In this document: positions 53,583-62,842 of the stretch, piece after piece | Layout of the letters: every line of letters starts with the position of its first letter | Position numbering within the stretch: the stretch's first letter is position 1 | Assembly (NCBI GenBank): GCA_027307165.1 | Contig: DAHUXM010000024.1 | Coordinates: 62,001-126,000, forward strand | From: Gemmatimonadota bacterium | Lineage (GTDB): Bacteria; Gemmatimonadota; Gemmatimonadetes; Gemmatimonadales; Gemmatimonadaceae | Length of the DNA: 64,000 bases | Direction: 5' to 3' | Position numbers and translations under genes: made by a program | Notes under the pieces: model-generated | The model's database searches: none | Told to the model about the DNA's origin: nothing | The model's input: the letters and a program-made list of their open reading frames with translations, nothing else

Positions 53583-54147
53583 GAACGATGCTGTCCGGCC
53601 GTTACGCGACGATGAGGTGCGTGTTCTCACACTCGACAGTGGAGACAGCGCAACGGTTCGCGACGCGACGCGACGCGTGCTCGCCGCACTGCTCGATGCG
53701 CCGCTGGAAAAGATAGAATTGTACGATGCGCCAAAGGGAAAGCCGTTGCTGCGCAACGATTCGGCGCTGCACTTTTCCATCTCGCACTCGCACGGTCTGT
53801 CGATGATCGCGGTGACACGCGTGGCTCCGGTCGGTGTGGACATCGAGCAGCTGCGCGCCGTGCCGAATGCGGAGACGATCCTCAGGCGTTTTTTCACGCA
53901 CGAAGAAATCGAGACGATTCTCACCGACGACAATCGCGATCTGCGCTTCATTCAAGCGTGGACGCGATCGGAAGCGCGTGTCAAGGTGCGCGGCGCAAGC
54001 ATCTGGGAAGCGGCGACGCCTGATCCTGATGCGACGGTTCGCGCACTGCACGCGCCAGATGGATTTACCGCCTCCGTGGCGGTCGCAAATCCTGCGTGGA
54101 CAATCACACAGTACAACATTTCGGTGACGGACATCGTAGCTCTCTAG
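53581..54147 (+). CDS. 4'-phosphopantetheinyl transferase (Sfp/HetI-like)
   Basis: 188 residues from GTG 53581. SISHSHGLSMIAVT, VGVDIEQLR (magnesium-binding Asp) and FIQAWTRSEARVK are the family blocks; the last replaces the Lys of the usual WxxKEAxxK with Ser. KGKPLLRND resembles the KPxL motif. It transfers phosphopantetheine from CoA to carrier proteins. No polyketide or peptide synthetase lies in the window, so it may serve fatty-acid synthesis or a distant cluster. Confidence 0.88.
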   Translation: MNDAVRPLRDDEVRVLTLDSGDSATVRDATRRVLAALLDAPLEKIELYDAPKGKPLLRNDSALHFSISHSHGLSMIAVTRVAPVGVDIEQLRAVPNAETILRRFFTHEEIETILTDDNRDLRFIQAWTRSEARVKVRGASIWEAATPDPDATVRALHAPDGFTASVAVANPAWTITQYNISVTDIVAL

Positions 54148-54241
54148 ACCGATCAGCATGGACAGGGCGTGCGTTGTGTTCCATACTTCCCGACGCAAAC
54201 CGTATGCAGACTGTTCATGTTTCACCCGTCAGCGAGATCTC

Positions 54242-57200
54242 ATGCTCCGTATCACGTCGTTCCTTATTGCCGCTCTTTCAGCAGCGGCGCTCGGCACAAC
54301 CGCTGTTGCCCAGTCACCCGCGATATTCGACAACGCGCACTCCGATCTGCGCTATCGCATGGTTGGGCCGGATCGTGGCGGACGCGTAACCACCGTAACG
54401 GGCGTCGCCTCCGAGCCGCGCACTTTCTACATGGGCGTCGCGAGCGGCGGCCTCTGGAAGACCACTGATGCAGGCGCAACGTGGATTCCCATTTCAGACG
54501 GAAAGATTCCTGTCGGATCGATGGGATCGATAGACGTCTCGCAATCGAATCCGAACATCATCTATGTTGGCACCGGATCGGACGACATACGCAGCAACGT
54601 CTCGACGGGACGGGGTGTGTACAAGTCGACCGACGCCGGCGCGACCTGGAGCTTCGCGGGACTGCGCGACGCGGGGCAGATCGGTGGTGTGCGTATCGAT
54701 CCATCCAATCCGGATATCGTGTACGTGGCAGCAATCGGGAACGCGTTCACCTCCAATGCGGAGCGTGGCGTCTTTCGCACCAGAGACGGCGGCAAGACGT
54801 GGGACAAGGTGCTCTTCATCTCCGACAGCACGGGCGCAGCGGACGTGGAGTTTCAGCCTGGTAATTCAAGGGTCATCTACGCGTCGATGTGGCAGGGCGT
54901 GCGCAAGCCGTGGGCGATTCTGAGTGGAGGCCACGAGGGTGGTCTCTACAAGAGCACCGACGGCGGAGATCACTGGACAAAAATGACTGGCGGTCTTCCG
55001 TCCGGTCTGTTCGGCAAGAGCAACATCGCCGTAACAACGGCGAATCCGAATCGCGTGTACGCGCTGATCGAGGCGAAGCCGGGCGGCGGTCTGTATCGTT
55101 CCGATGACGCGGGCGAGCACTGGTCACTCACCAGCTCCAACCCCCAGCTCATCACGCGCCCGTTCTATTACGTCACACTCGCCGCGGATCCCACCAACGC
55201 AGACGTTGTGTACGGCGGCGCCGAGAATTTCTACAAGTCCACCGACGGCGGCAGGAATTTCAAGTCAGTGCGCGTTCCTCACGGCGACAACCACGACATG
55301 TGGATCAGCCCCAGGGACGGCAACGTGATGATCCAGGCGAACGACGGCGGCGCGAACGTCTCACTCGATGGCGGACTCACCTGGTCCACGCAGTTCAATC
55401 AGCCGACTGCAGAGATCTACGCGGTGTCGATCGACAACCAGTTCCCATATCGGTTGTACGGCGCGCAGCAGGACAATACGACGCTGATCGTGCCGAGCCT
55501 GCCGCTCAACAGTGGCCAGGAGGAGGAGTGGCGCGGCGGGCCGGGTTGCGAAACTGGACCCATCATGCCGCACATCACAAATCCCGATACGGTTTACGGA
55601 TCGTGCAAGGGACAGTTCAGCCGGATGTCGTTACGGACCGGGCAGGAAAAGCAATACTGGGTCGGAGCGCAGTCGCTGTATGGAAGCGTGCCGGGCGACC
55701 TCATCTATCGTTTCCAGCGCGTGTCGCCACTGGAGCTTTCCCCGCACGATTCGCACGTCATCTATTACGGATCGCAGTACGTGCATCGCACGCGCGACGA
55801 GGGGGTGACGTGGGAGCGAATAAGTCCGGATCTCACGGCGCACGATCCGCGCTATCTCAACGCAGTGAGCGGTGGCCCCATCACGCGCGACGTGACGGGC
55901 GAGGAAGTTTACGCAACACTGTACGTGATCCGCGAATCTCCGCTGCAGAAGGGTCTGATATGGACCGGTTCCAACGACGGTCCGATCTACGTAACGCGTG
56001 ACGATGGAAAGACGTGGACCAACGTCACGCCGAAGGATCTGCCGCCGGGTGGTCGCGTCCAGACAATCGATCCGTCACCGCATCGCCCCGGCTCGGCGTA
56101 CATCGCAGTGTATCGTTATCTGCTCGGTGATTTTGCGCCATATATCTATCGCACCGATGATTACGGCAAGTCGTGGACGCGTCTCACCGACGGAACCAAC
56201 GGAATAGCGAAGGATGAACCGACGCGCGTGGTGCGTGAAGATCCGTCGCGCGCCGGACTGCTTTACGCGGGCACGGAGTTCGGGATGTACGTGTCGCTCG
56301 ACAATGGAGGCCACTGGCTGCCGTTCCAGTTCAATCTTCCGGCGACTCCGATTACCGACATCAACGTGCACCAGAAGGATCTGGTGTTGTCGACACAGGG
56401 CAGGTCGTTCTGGATCATGGACGACCTGACTGCGCTGCATCAGTGGAGCGATGCGATCGCAACATCCAGCGCGCATCTCTTCAAGCCGCGCGACGCGTAT
56501 CGCATGCATTACAGGGCCAATCCCGTTGCGATATCCGCACGCGGAAACAGTGCCTCTGCGCCGCAGTACCCGCAGTCTGGCGCGATGATCGACTACTACT
56601 TCGCGAAGGAGCCGCACGGCGAAGTGAAGCTCGACGTACTCGACGCAAGCGGGAAGGTTGTGCGCACGTTCACGACCGCTGCCGCGAATGAGCGCGCGCG
56701 CGAAGCGCAGGGCGGTGAGGAACAGGATGAGGATGCACCGCGCCGGCGCTCCGGTCCGGTCAACATCACGAAGCACGAGGGGCTGAACCGCTTCACGTGG
56801 GATCTTTCCTATCCCGGTCCGCGCCAGAGTGCATCGCGTCCAGCGGGCGGTGGCGGCCCCACGGCTGTGCCGGGTGCGTACAGGGTTCGTCTCACCGTTG
56901 CCGCATTGGGGAGCGATGCAGCGTGGACGGAGACCCAGTCTCTCGTCGTGAAGCCGGATCCGCGCATCACGCGTGACGGCGTGACCGTCGCCGACATGCA
57001 ACAGCAGTTCGATCACAACATGCGCGTACGCGACCTGCTAACCGACGTCAATCTTGCGGTTGCGCGCATTCGTGAAGCGCGTACGAGACTCAAGGAGGCC
57101 ACCGGCGCCGCGGCCGACACGCTGCAGCGTCTGAACGCCATCGCGGCCAGGCTGGAAACGCCGCCGATCCGTTACAGCAAGCCGGAGCTGCAGGGCAACA

Positions 57201-57577
57201 TCACCTACCTGTACGGCATGACCAACGGCGCCGATCAGAAGATCGGGCGCGACGCGGTCGAGCGGTACCGCGCGCTGCGTTCGGCGCTCGATGTCCAGCT
57301 CGCTGACCTCAACATACTGCTCGGTCCTGCGACGCTCGAGGTAACGAGCCCGGATGGACGTTCGCGCACGCTGTCAGTGCCGGCCACGCCGGGAATCACG
57401 CGTTACGCGTGGGACGGTCGGATGGAAGCACCGCCAACCGCTGCGTCAGGAGCACGTGCGCGCCGCGCGCCACCGGCCGTCATCGCTCCGGGAGTCTACA
57501 AGCTCAAGCTCACCTACGGCGGAAGCACATCCAACGGAAGTATCGTAATGCAGCCGGATCCGTTGTTGAAACGGTAA
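54242..57577 (+). CDS. exported sortilin/VPS10-like BNR-repeat protein
   Basis: 1111 residues from ATG 54242, where a signal peptide begins (LRITSFLIAALSAAALGTTAVAQ). The body is a large beta-propeller with many Asp-box repeats: SGGLWKTTDAGATW, GVYKSTDAGATW, GVFRTRDGGKTW, GLYKSTDGGDHW, GLYRSDDAGEHW. The C-terminal ~350 residues are beta-rich and ally with the Gemmatimonadota/Bacteroidota glycosyl-hydrolase-like proteins of this size. It probably acts in the periplasm or outside, on glycans or proteins; no catalytic pair is visible. Confidence 0.88.
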   Translation: MLRITSFLIAALSAAALGTTAVAQSPAIFDNAHSDLRYRMVGPDRGGRVTTVTGVASEPRTFYMGVASGGLWKTTDAGATWIPISDGKIPVGSMGSIDVSQSNPNIIYVGTGSDDIRSNVSTGRGVYKSTDAGATWSFAGLRDAGQIGGVRIDPSNPDIVYVAAIGNAFTSNAERGVFRTRDGGKTWDKVLFISDSTGAADVEFQPGNSRVIYASMWQGVRKPWAILSGGHEGGLYKSTDGGDHWTKMTGGLPSGLFGKSNIAVTTANPNRVYALIEAKPGGGLYRSDDAGEHWSLTSSNPQLITRPFYYVTLAADPTNADVVYGGAENFYKSTDGGRNFKSVRVPHGDNHDMWISPRDGNVMIQANDGGANVSLDGGLTWSTQFNQPTAEIYAVSIDNQFPYRLYGAQQDNTTLIVPSLPLNSGQEEEWRGGPGCETGPIMPHITNPDTVYGSCKGQFSRMSLRTGQEKQYWVGAQSLYGSVPGDLIYRFQRVSPLELSPHDSHVIYYGSQYVHRTRDEGVTWERISPDLTAHDPRYLNAVSGGPITRDVTGEEVYATLYVIRESPLQKGLIWTGSNDGPIYVTRDDGKTWTNVTPKDLPPGGRVQTIDPSPHRPGSAYIAVYRYLLGDFAPYIYRTDDYGKSWTRLTDGTNGIAKDEPTRVVREDPSRAGLLYAGTEFGMYVSLDNGGHWLPFQFNLPATPITDINVHQKDLVLSTQGRSFWIMDDLTALHQWSDAIATSSAHLFKPRDAYRMHYRANPVAISARGNSASAPQYPQSGAMIDYYFAKEPHGEVKLDVLDASGKVVRTFTTAAANERAREAQGGEEQDEDAPRRRSGPVNITKHEGLNRFTWDLSYPGPRQSASRPAGGGGPTAVPGAYRVRLTVAALGSDAAWTETQSLVVKPDPRITRDGVTVADMQQQFDHNMRVRDLLTDVNLAVARIREARTRLKEATGAAADTLQRLNAIAARLETPPIRYSKPELQGNITYLYGMTNGADQKIGRDAVERYRALRSALDVQLADLNILLGPATLEVTSPDGRSRTLSVPATPGITRYAWDGRMEAPPTAASGARARRAPPAVIAPGVYKLKLTYGGSTSNGSIVMQPDPLLKR

Positions 57578-57634
57578 GTCTGGTCAACAGGATTTGTGGT
57601 AAGCAATTCCAGGTAAACGTCATTCCCGCTGTAG

Positions 57635-57654
57635 GGCGCGGATGCATCCGCGCC
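57635..57654. repeat. 20-base perfect palindrome
   Basis: ggcgcggatgcatccgcgcc equals its own reverse complement. It sits inside a larger attcccg...cgggaat frame (57622-57662), so it may be the heart of a third, variant copy of the repeat listed next. Confidence 0.85.
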
Positions 57655-57675
57655 TCGGGAATCCATGTGTCCTTC

Positions 57676-57777
57676 GTCATTCCCGCGAAAGCGGGAATCC
57701 ATGTTATCGATTTCAGAGTGCGATGTCAGCACAAAGCTGGTCGGCAGCAGATGGATTCCCGCTTTCGCGGGAATGAC
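57676..57777. repeat. paired inverted REP-like (dRS3-type) elements
   Basis: Two identical 25-base copies in opposite orientation (57676-57700 and 57753-57777), each with attcccgc and gcgggaat arms around a 4-base loop, separated by 52 bases. The ATTCCC-N8-GGGAAT pattern is the one known as dRS3 in Neisseria and is widespread as a dispersed repeat. Confidence 0.85.
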
Positions 57778-58115
57778 GTTTATGGGGCGTTACTTGGGAA
57801 TGACGCCCTGTTTGCCAGCCCCCAGCTCCCAGCCCCCAGCCCCCAGTCCGCTGCGCTCGCCGTCCAGGAACCCCTTGCGAGCCATGTAATAGAAGCGGCC
57901 GGCACCCCCGTTCGGGCGGTCCGAGGATGGCAGCCGCGGAATCCGCGTGGCCAGGAGGGCCTTTTGACCGCGAACGCGCCGTTCATGCCTCTAATGCGAC
58001 CGTTCACCGGTTCCTGCTTGTCAATAACCGCATACTGGATACTTTATCCGTGGGAAACAGATCCGTATCAAGTTCGTACCATTTCCCAATACCAGGTCGC
58101 CAAGGAGGAAAAAGG

Positions 58116-61100
58116 ATGGGACGTCTCGTTCGACTCACCACCGTGCTCACGAGTGCGCTGGCGCTATTGCCGAGCTGGTCACACGCTCAGGGTAGCGCTC
58201 AGGTCACCGGGCGCGTGACAGCCGTGGGCGGCGCGCCGCTACCGGGTGCCAGCGTCTTTGTCACCGGAATGAACATCGGGTCCACGACGGGGGAGGACGG
58301 GCGTTACTCGTTCACCGTCTCCGCTGATCGGATCACCGGCAGGGCCGTCACGCTTACGGCGCGACGCATCGGATACAAGATCGCAACCGCATCGATCGTT
58401 CTCACTTCGGGAACGAACACACACGACTTCACGCTCACCGCCACTACTACCGCACTCGAAGGCGTCGTCGTCACAGCGCTCGGCATTCAGCGCGACAAAC
58501 GATCGCTCGGTGTGGCGCAGACCAGCGTAAACGCGAGTGAGCTCACCGCAGCGCGAGAGCCCAATATCGTCAACGCGCTCGCGGGCAAGGTGCCCGGCGT
58601 CGAGGTCACCAATGATGGTCCGCCAGGCGGATCGTCCCGCATCGTGATCCGCGGCGAGAACTCGATCACCGGCAACAACCAGCCGCTTTTCGTGGTCGAT
58701 GGTATTCCGATCGACAACTCGGCCAGCACCAACAGCGGGTTTGGCGGATTCGACTTCGGCAACGCGGCTTCGGACATCAATCCTGACGACATCGAGTCGA
58801 TCAGCGTTCTCGCCGGTGCCAACGCAGCGGCGCTGTACGGTGCACGCGCCGCGAACGGCGCGATCGTCATCACGACGAAGACCGGCAAGGGCACCCAGGG
58901 GATGGGCGTCAAGGTGAGCCAGAATCTCACCTTCGAGACACCGCTCCGGTTGCCCGAGTTCCAGAACGTGTACGGCCAGGGCTCCGGTGGCAATTTCGCC
59001 TACAAGGACGGCAAGGGCGGCGGAATAAGCGACAACGTCAACCGCAGCTGGGGTCCCAAGATGGACGGCCGGCCGATCGTTCAGTGGTGGAGCAACGGAG
59101 TACCCGAGCCCTGGGTGCCGGCGCCGAACAACGTTTCGGATTTCTTCAATACCGGCCGCACCTCCACGACCAACGTCGCGGTCACCGCAGCTGGCCCGCG
59201 CTCGGACGTCCGCATCAGCGCGACCAATCTGGACGTGAAGTCGATCTACCCAACCAACACGCTCCAGCGCCTCAATCTCAGCATGAACGGCGGTGCGCAG
59301 ATAACGTCCAAGCTGAGCACGCGCGCGAATGTGCAGTACATCCAGGATCGGAATCAGAACCGACCACAGACGGGTTACAACGCCAACAGCGCGATCTTCA
59401 ACCTCATGATCTGGGGCGGCCGCCAGCGCGACCTCCCGCACATGAAGAATTACATCAATCCTGACGGTACGCAGAACGGACCGAACCACACCACCACCAA
59501 CAATCCGTACTGGGACGTGTACGCGGATCCCAATGCTGACACGCGCGATCGCGTGATCGGCTCCGGCGACGTGACGTACAAGTTCAACGACTGGTTGACT
59601 GGTATGGCCAGGACCGGAACCGACTGGCACCGCGACTGGCGCAAGCAGGAATACGCCAATGGCAACATCGGTGTCGATTACGCAGGCGGCGCGTTCTTCG
59701 AGCAGAATCTCTTCGTTCGCGAGACGAACAGCGACTTCCTGCTGACCGCGGAGAAGAAGCCGACGGGCAAGCTCGGAATGACGTTCAATGTCGGTGGTAA
59801 CCGCCGCGACAACGCCAACAGCAATTACAACGACGGTACGCCGCACCTCGTAATTCCCGGCACGTTCAACATCGGGAACTCCGCAGTGACGCCGCAGGTG
59901 TCGTCGTTTGCGTCGTCTCGCCAGACCAACAGCTTGTACGGCCAGGCCCAGTTCGCGTGGGACAACTACCTGTTCCTGGATGCAACCGGCCGCAACGACT
60001 GGTCGTCCACGCTCCCGCAAGGAAGCAACTCGTACTTCTATCCCTCGGTGTCGGGCAGCTTCGTCTTTACCGACGCAGTGCCGGCGCTTCACATGGGCGG
60101 GTTGCTCTCATACGGAAAGCTGCGCGCAAGCTGGGCGCAGGTCGGTAACGACGCCGATCCATACCAGCTTGCAGTGACGTATTCGCCCGGCACTCCGTTC
60201 GGATCGATCCCGCGTTTCACCGTGCCGGATCAGATTCCGAATGCGAATCTCAAGCCAGAGCGTACACGCTCATGGGAGACCGGTGCAGAGCTGCGATTCC
60301 TGAACGATCGCGTTTCGTTCGATGGATCGTACTACAACAAGCTCACGAGCGATCAGATCATTCCAGCCCAGATCACCCCGACGATCGGATACACATCGGC
60401 CGTCGTCAACGCTGGATCGCTGCGTAACCATGGTATCGAAGGCCAGCTCAACGTCACACCCATCAAGCGCGGCAGCTTCCAGTGGGATGTCACGGGGAAC
60501 TATGCGAGAAACCGGAGCGAGGTCGTAAGTCTGTACAAGGGACTGCAGACCGTCGTGCTCGGCACCTACTGGGGACTCAGCGTCGAGGCTCGCGCGAATC
60601 AGCCTTACGGGACCCTGTACGGGAATCCGTATCTGCGTAACGCACAGGGCCAGTTGATCACGCTCAATGGTCTTCCGCAGACCAATCCTACACAGCGTGT
60701 GCTCGGACATTATTCGCCGAACTGGATCGGTGGCCTGCAGAACAAGTTCCACTATGGCCACTGGGATTTCAGTTTCCTCTTCGACACCAAGCAGGGTGGT
60801 CAGATCTTCAGCACCACCAAGATGTTCGGCGAGGAGTCGGGCGTGCTCAAGTCCTCGCTGCTCGGCCGCGAGACGGCTGAGACGCTCGCCGATGGCGGCG
60901 GACTGATCGTCAGTGGTGTGAATGCTGATGGAAGTCCGAATACGACCAAGGTTACATCACAGGCGTATTTCAACTCCCTGTTCCAGAACCACGAAGCCAA
61001 CATAGTGAGTGCGACCTTCACCAAGCTGCGTGAAGTGAGACTCAACTACGAGGTGCCGCAGTCGGTGGCCGGCCGGTTCCGCGTTTCGGCGATGAACGTG

Positions 61101-61250
61101 GCGTTCGTTGGACGGAATCTGTGGCTGCACGCCGCGGCTCCGAACATCGATCCAGAGACTGCGTTCGACAACAGCAACGTTCAGGGAATCGAGTTCATCG
61201 GTGTCCCATCCACGAAGAGCCTCGGCTTTTCCGTCAACGTCACGCCGTGA
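58116..61250 (+). CDS. SusC/RagA-type TonB-dependent outer-membrane transporter
   Basis: 1044 residues from ATG 58116, eight bases after AAGGAGG, with a signal peptide ending SHAQ. The open frame upstream (from 57927) is excluded by this start. Order: carboxypeptidase-like regulatory domain (VTGRVTAVGGAPLPGASVFV), TonB-box area (GVVVTALGIQRDKR), plug (GKVPGVEVTND, VIRGENSITGNNQPLFVVDGIPID, INPDDIESISVLAGANAAALYGARAANGAI), then a 22-strand-type barrel to the C-terminus. It imports glycans or peptides with its SusD partner 34 bases downstream. Confidence 0.96.
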   Translation: MGRLVRLTTVLTSALALLPSWSHAQGSAQVTGRVTAVGGAPLPGASVFVTGMNIGSTTGEDGRYSFTVSADRITGRAVTLTARRIGYKIATASIVLTSGTNTHDFTLTATTTALEGVVVTALGIQRDKRSLGVAQTSVNASELTAAREPNIVNALAGKVPGVEVTNDGPPGGSSRIVIRGENSITGNNQPLFVVDGIPIDNSASTNSGFGGFDFGNAASDINPDDIESISVLAGANAAALYGARAANGAIVITTKTGKGTQGMGVKVSQNLTFETPLRLPEFQNVYGQGSGGNFAYKDGKGGGISDNVNRSWGPKMDGRPIVQWWSNGVPEPWVPAPNNVSDFFNTGRTSTTNVAVTAAGPRSDVRISATNLDVKSIYPTNTLQRLNLSMNGGAQITSKLSTRANVQYIQDRNQNRPQTGYNANSAIFNLMIWGGRQRDLPHMKNYINPDGTQNGPNHTTTNNPYWDVYADPNADTRDRVIGSGDVTYKFNDWLTGMARTGTDWHRDWRKQEYANGNIGVDYAGGAFFEQNLFVRETNSDFLLTAEKKPTGKLGMTFNVGGNRRDNANSNYNDGTPHLVIPGTFNIGNSAVTPQVSSFASSRQTNSLYGQAQFAWDNYLFLDATGRNDWSSTLPQGSNSYFYPSVSGSFVFTDAVPALHMGGLLSYGKLRASWAQVGNDADPYQLAVTYSPGTPFGSIPRFTVPDQIPNANLKPERTRSWETGAELRFLNDRVSFDGSYYNKLTSDQIIPAQITPTIGYTSAVVNAGSLRNHGIEGQLNVTPIKRGSFQWDVTGNYARNRSEVVSLYKGLQTVVLGTYWGLSVEARANQPYGTLYGNPYLRNAQGQLITLNGLPQTNPTQRVLGHYSPNWIGGLQNKFHYGHWDFSFLFDTKQGGQIFSTTKMFGEESGVLKSSLLGRETAETLADGGGLIVSGVNADGSPNTTKVTSQAYFNSLFQNHEANIVSATFTKLREVRLNYEVPQSVAGRFRVSAMNVAFVGRNLWLHAAAPNIDPETAFDNSNVQGIEFIGVPSTKSLGFSVNVTP

Positions 61251-61284
61251 CCGCCACCCAATACTCACAGAATGAGATGAGCAT

Positions 61285-62772
61285 ATGAGACTCTCAACAA
61301 CAATCGGCGTGACGTCCGCGCTTGCTCTTGCACTACTGGCAAGCGGATGCGACAACAGCGGCCTTACCGGAATCAACAAGAATCCGAACGCGCCAGCCAG
61401 TGTGACTCCTCAGTTCCTGTTCCCGACGGCCGTTACAGACGTCGTCGGGCGCGCGCGCGGGGGAAGCTTCGATCTGACGCTGACGTCGCTCTGGGCGCAG
61501 CACATCGCAATGGATCGTTTCACGGACGAGGACACGTATTCGATTCGGCCCGACAACATCAACGGGTACTGGTCCGGTTTCTACGCTGGAGGTCTTCAGG
61601 ATCTGGCGACGATTCTCGCGCACACGAGTCAGAAGGACAGCGCGAACATCGTCGCACCAGCGCTCGTGATGAAGTCGTGGACGTTCGGAATCATGACCGA
61701 CGTATGGGGTGACATCCCATACTCGCAGGCCAACAAATCCGATCCTTCATCACCGCCGCAGTACGACCCGCAGAAGACGATCTATGCGGGAATACTCGCT
61801 GACCTCAAGACAGCGAGCGACATCAGCGCGCCCGGCGGTGCGAATTATGGGACCGCCGATCTGATCTACAACGGCGACGCGACGAAGTGGAAGAAGTTCG
61901 CCAACTCGCTGCGCCTGCGTTATGCGCTACGCCTGTCCAAGGTCGATCCGGCCACGGCACAGACGCAGGTCGCAGCTGCGATTGCAGCCGGCGTGTTCAC
62001 CTCGAACGCCGACAACGCACTGCTCAAGTGGCCCGGTGACGGCACGAACAACAATCCGATCTACAACAACTTCGTGACGCGCGACGACCAGCACATGAGC
62101 CAGACGCTGGTGAATATCCTGAAGAGCCTCTATATCTCGATCGGACCGACGCCGGCAGATACGGTGTTCGACCCCCGTCTCGCGGTGTACGCGGACCCGA
62201 TAATCTCGAGCCCGAGCAAGGCGCTGTACGTCGGTGCGCCGAACGGATTGCAGGACGATGCTGCAATCGCAATCGGGATCAACAACACATCGCGCGTTGG
62301 AATTGCATATCGCGGCAAGGCGACTCCGTCGATCCTGATGGCGTACTCCGAAGTGTTGTTCGATGAAGCAGAAGCAGCCGCGCTTGGCTGGGCACCGGGC
62401 GATCCCGCTGCGCTGTACAACGCCGGTATTCAGGCGTCGATGCAGTACAACGGAATCGCGGACAGCGTGACAGCGGCATATGTCGCCTCACCTCGCGTTG
62501 CGTACTCGCCGGCGACCGGTCTGCAGCAGATTGCGCTGCAACGCTGGATCGCCCTGTTCTCCGAAGGAACGGAAGCATACAGCACCTGGCGCCGCACTGG
62601 CGTGCCGGATCTCAAACCCGGGCCGGCAGCGATTACGTCGCCGCAGGTGGTGCCACGCCGCCTGACCTACCCGGTGTCGGAGCAGTCCTTCAACAATGCC
62701 GCATTGCAGGCGGCCAGCGCCGCGCAGGGCGGAGCAACGCTGAACGGCCGCATTTGGTGGGACAAGCCGTAG
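61285..62772 (+). CDS. SusD/RagB-like surface lipoprotein
   Basis: 495 residues. The lipoprotein signal has lipobox LASGC with Cys22 as lipidation site. INKNPNAPASVTPQFLFPTAV and the TPR-rich helical body (YNGDATKWKKFANSLRLRYALR, KATPSILMAYSEVLFDEAEAA) fit the SusD-like_2 family. It lids the SusC channel and binds the substrate outside. A 14-bp hairpin follows the stop. Confidence 0.95.
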   Translation: MRLSTTIGVTSALALALLASGCDNSGLTGINKNPNAPASVTPQFLFPTAVTDVVGRARGGSFDLTLTSLWAQHIAMDRFTDEDTYSIRPDNINGYWSGFYAGGLQDLATILAHTSQKDSANIVAPALVMKSWTFGIMTDVWGDIPYSQANKSDPSSPPQYDPQKTIYAGILADLKTASDISAPGGANYGTADLIYNGDATKWKKFANSLRLRYALRLSKVDPATAQTQVAAAIAAGVFTSNADNALLKWPGDGTNNNPIYNNFVTRDDQHMSQTLVNILKSLYISIGPTPADTVFDPRLAVYADPIISSPSKALYVGAPNGLQDDAAIAIGINNTSRVGIAYRGKATPSILMAYSEVLFDEAEAAALGWAPGDPAALYNAGIQASMQYNGIADSVTAAYVASPRVAYSPATGLQQIALQRWIALFSEGTEAYSTWRRTGVPDLKPGPAAITSPQVVPRRLTYPVSEQSFNNAALQAASAAQGGATLNGRIWWDKP

Positions 62773-62789
62773 TATTGATCATGACAGCC

Positions 62790-62820
62790 AACCGGGGACG
62801 GTGTTTCACCGTCCCCGGTT
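62790..62820 (+). terminator. strong hairpin between SusD and the downstream gene
   Basis: aaccggggacggtg (62790-62803) and caccgtccccggtt (62807-62820) are a perfect 14-bp stem with a 3-base loop, 17 bases after the SusD stop. Only two T follow, so it may be a partial terminator that lowers expression of the next gene, or an mRNA end stabiliser. Confidence 0.75.
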
Positions 62821-62842
62821 TGCGTAATGGAGAGTTATCCGC

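Larger units (their letters stand above)
57578..58115. other. repeat-rich intergenic region before the SusC gene
   Basis: No gene is supported. It carries a 20-base palindrome, two inverted copies of an attcccgc/gcgggaat repeat, a low-complexity cccccag stretch (57818-57853), and the promoter and leader of the SusC gene, with AAGGAGG at 58102-58108. Short frames spelling PAFAGMT or SRFRGND here are translations of the repeat. Confidence 0.7.

Noticed and set aside
57665-57889. Short proteins containing PAFAGMT or SRFRGND
   Set aside because: These are translations of the REP-like repeat, a common annotation artefact.
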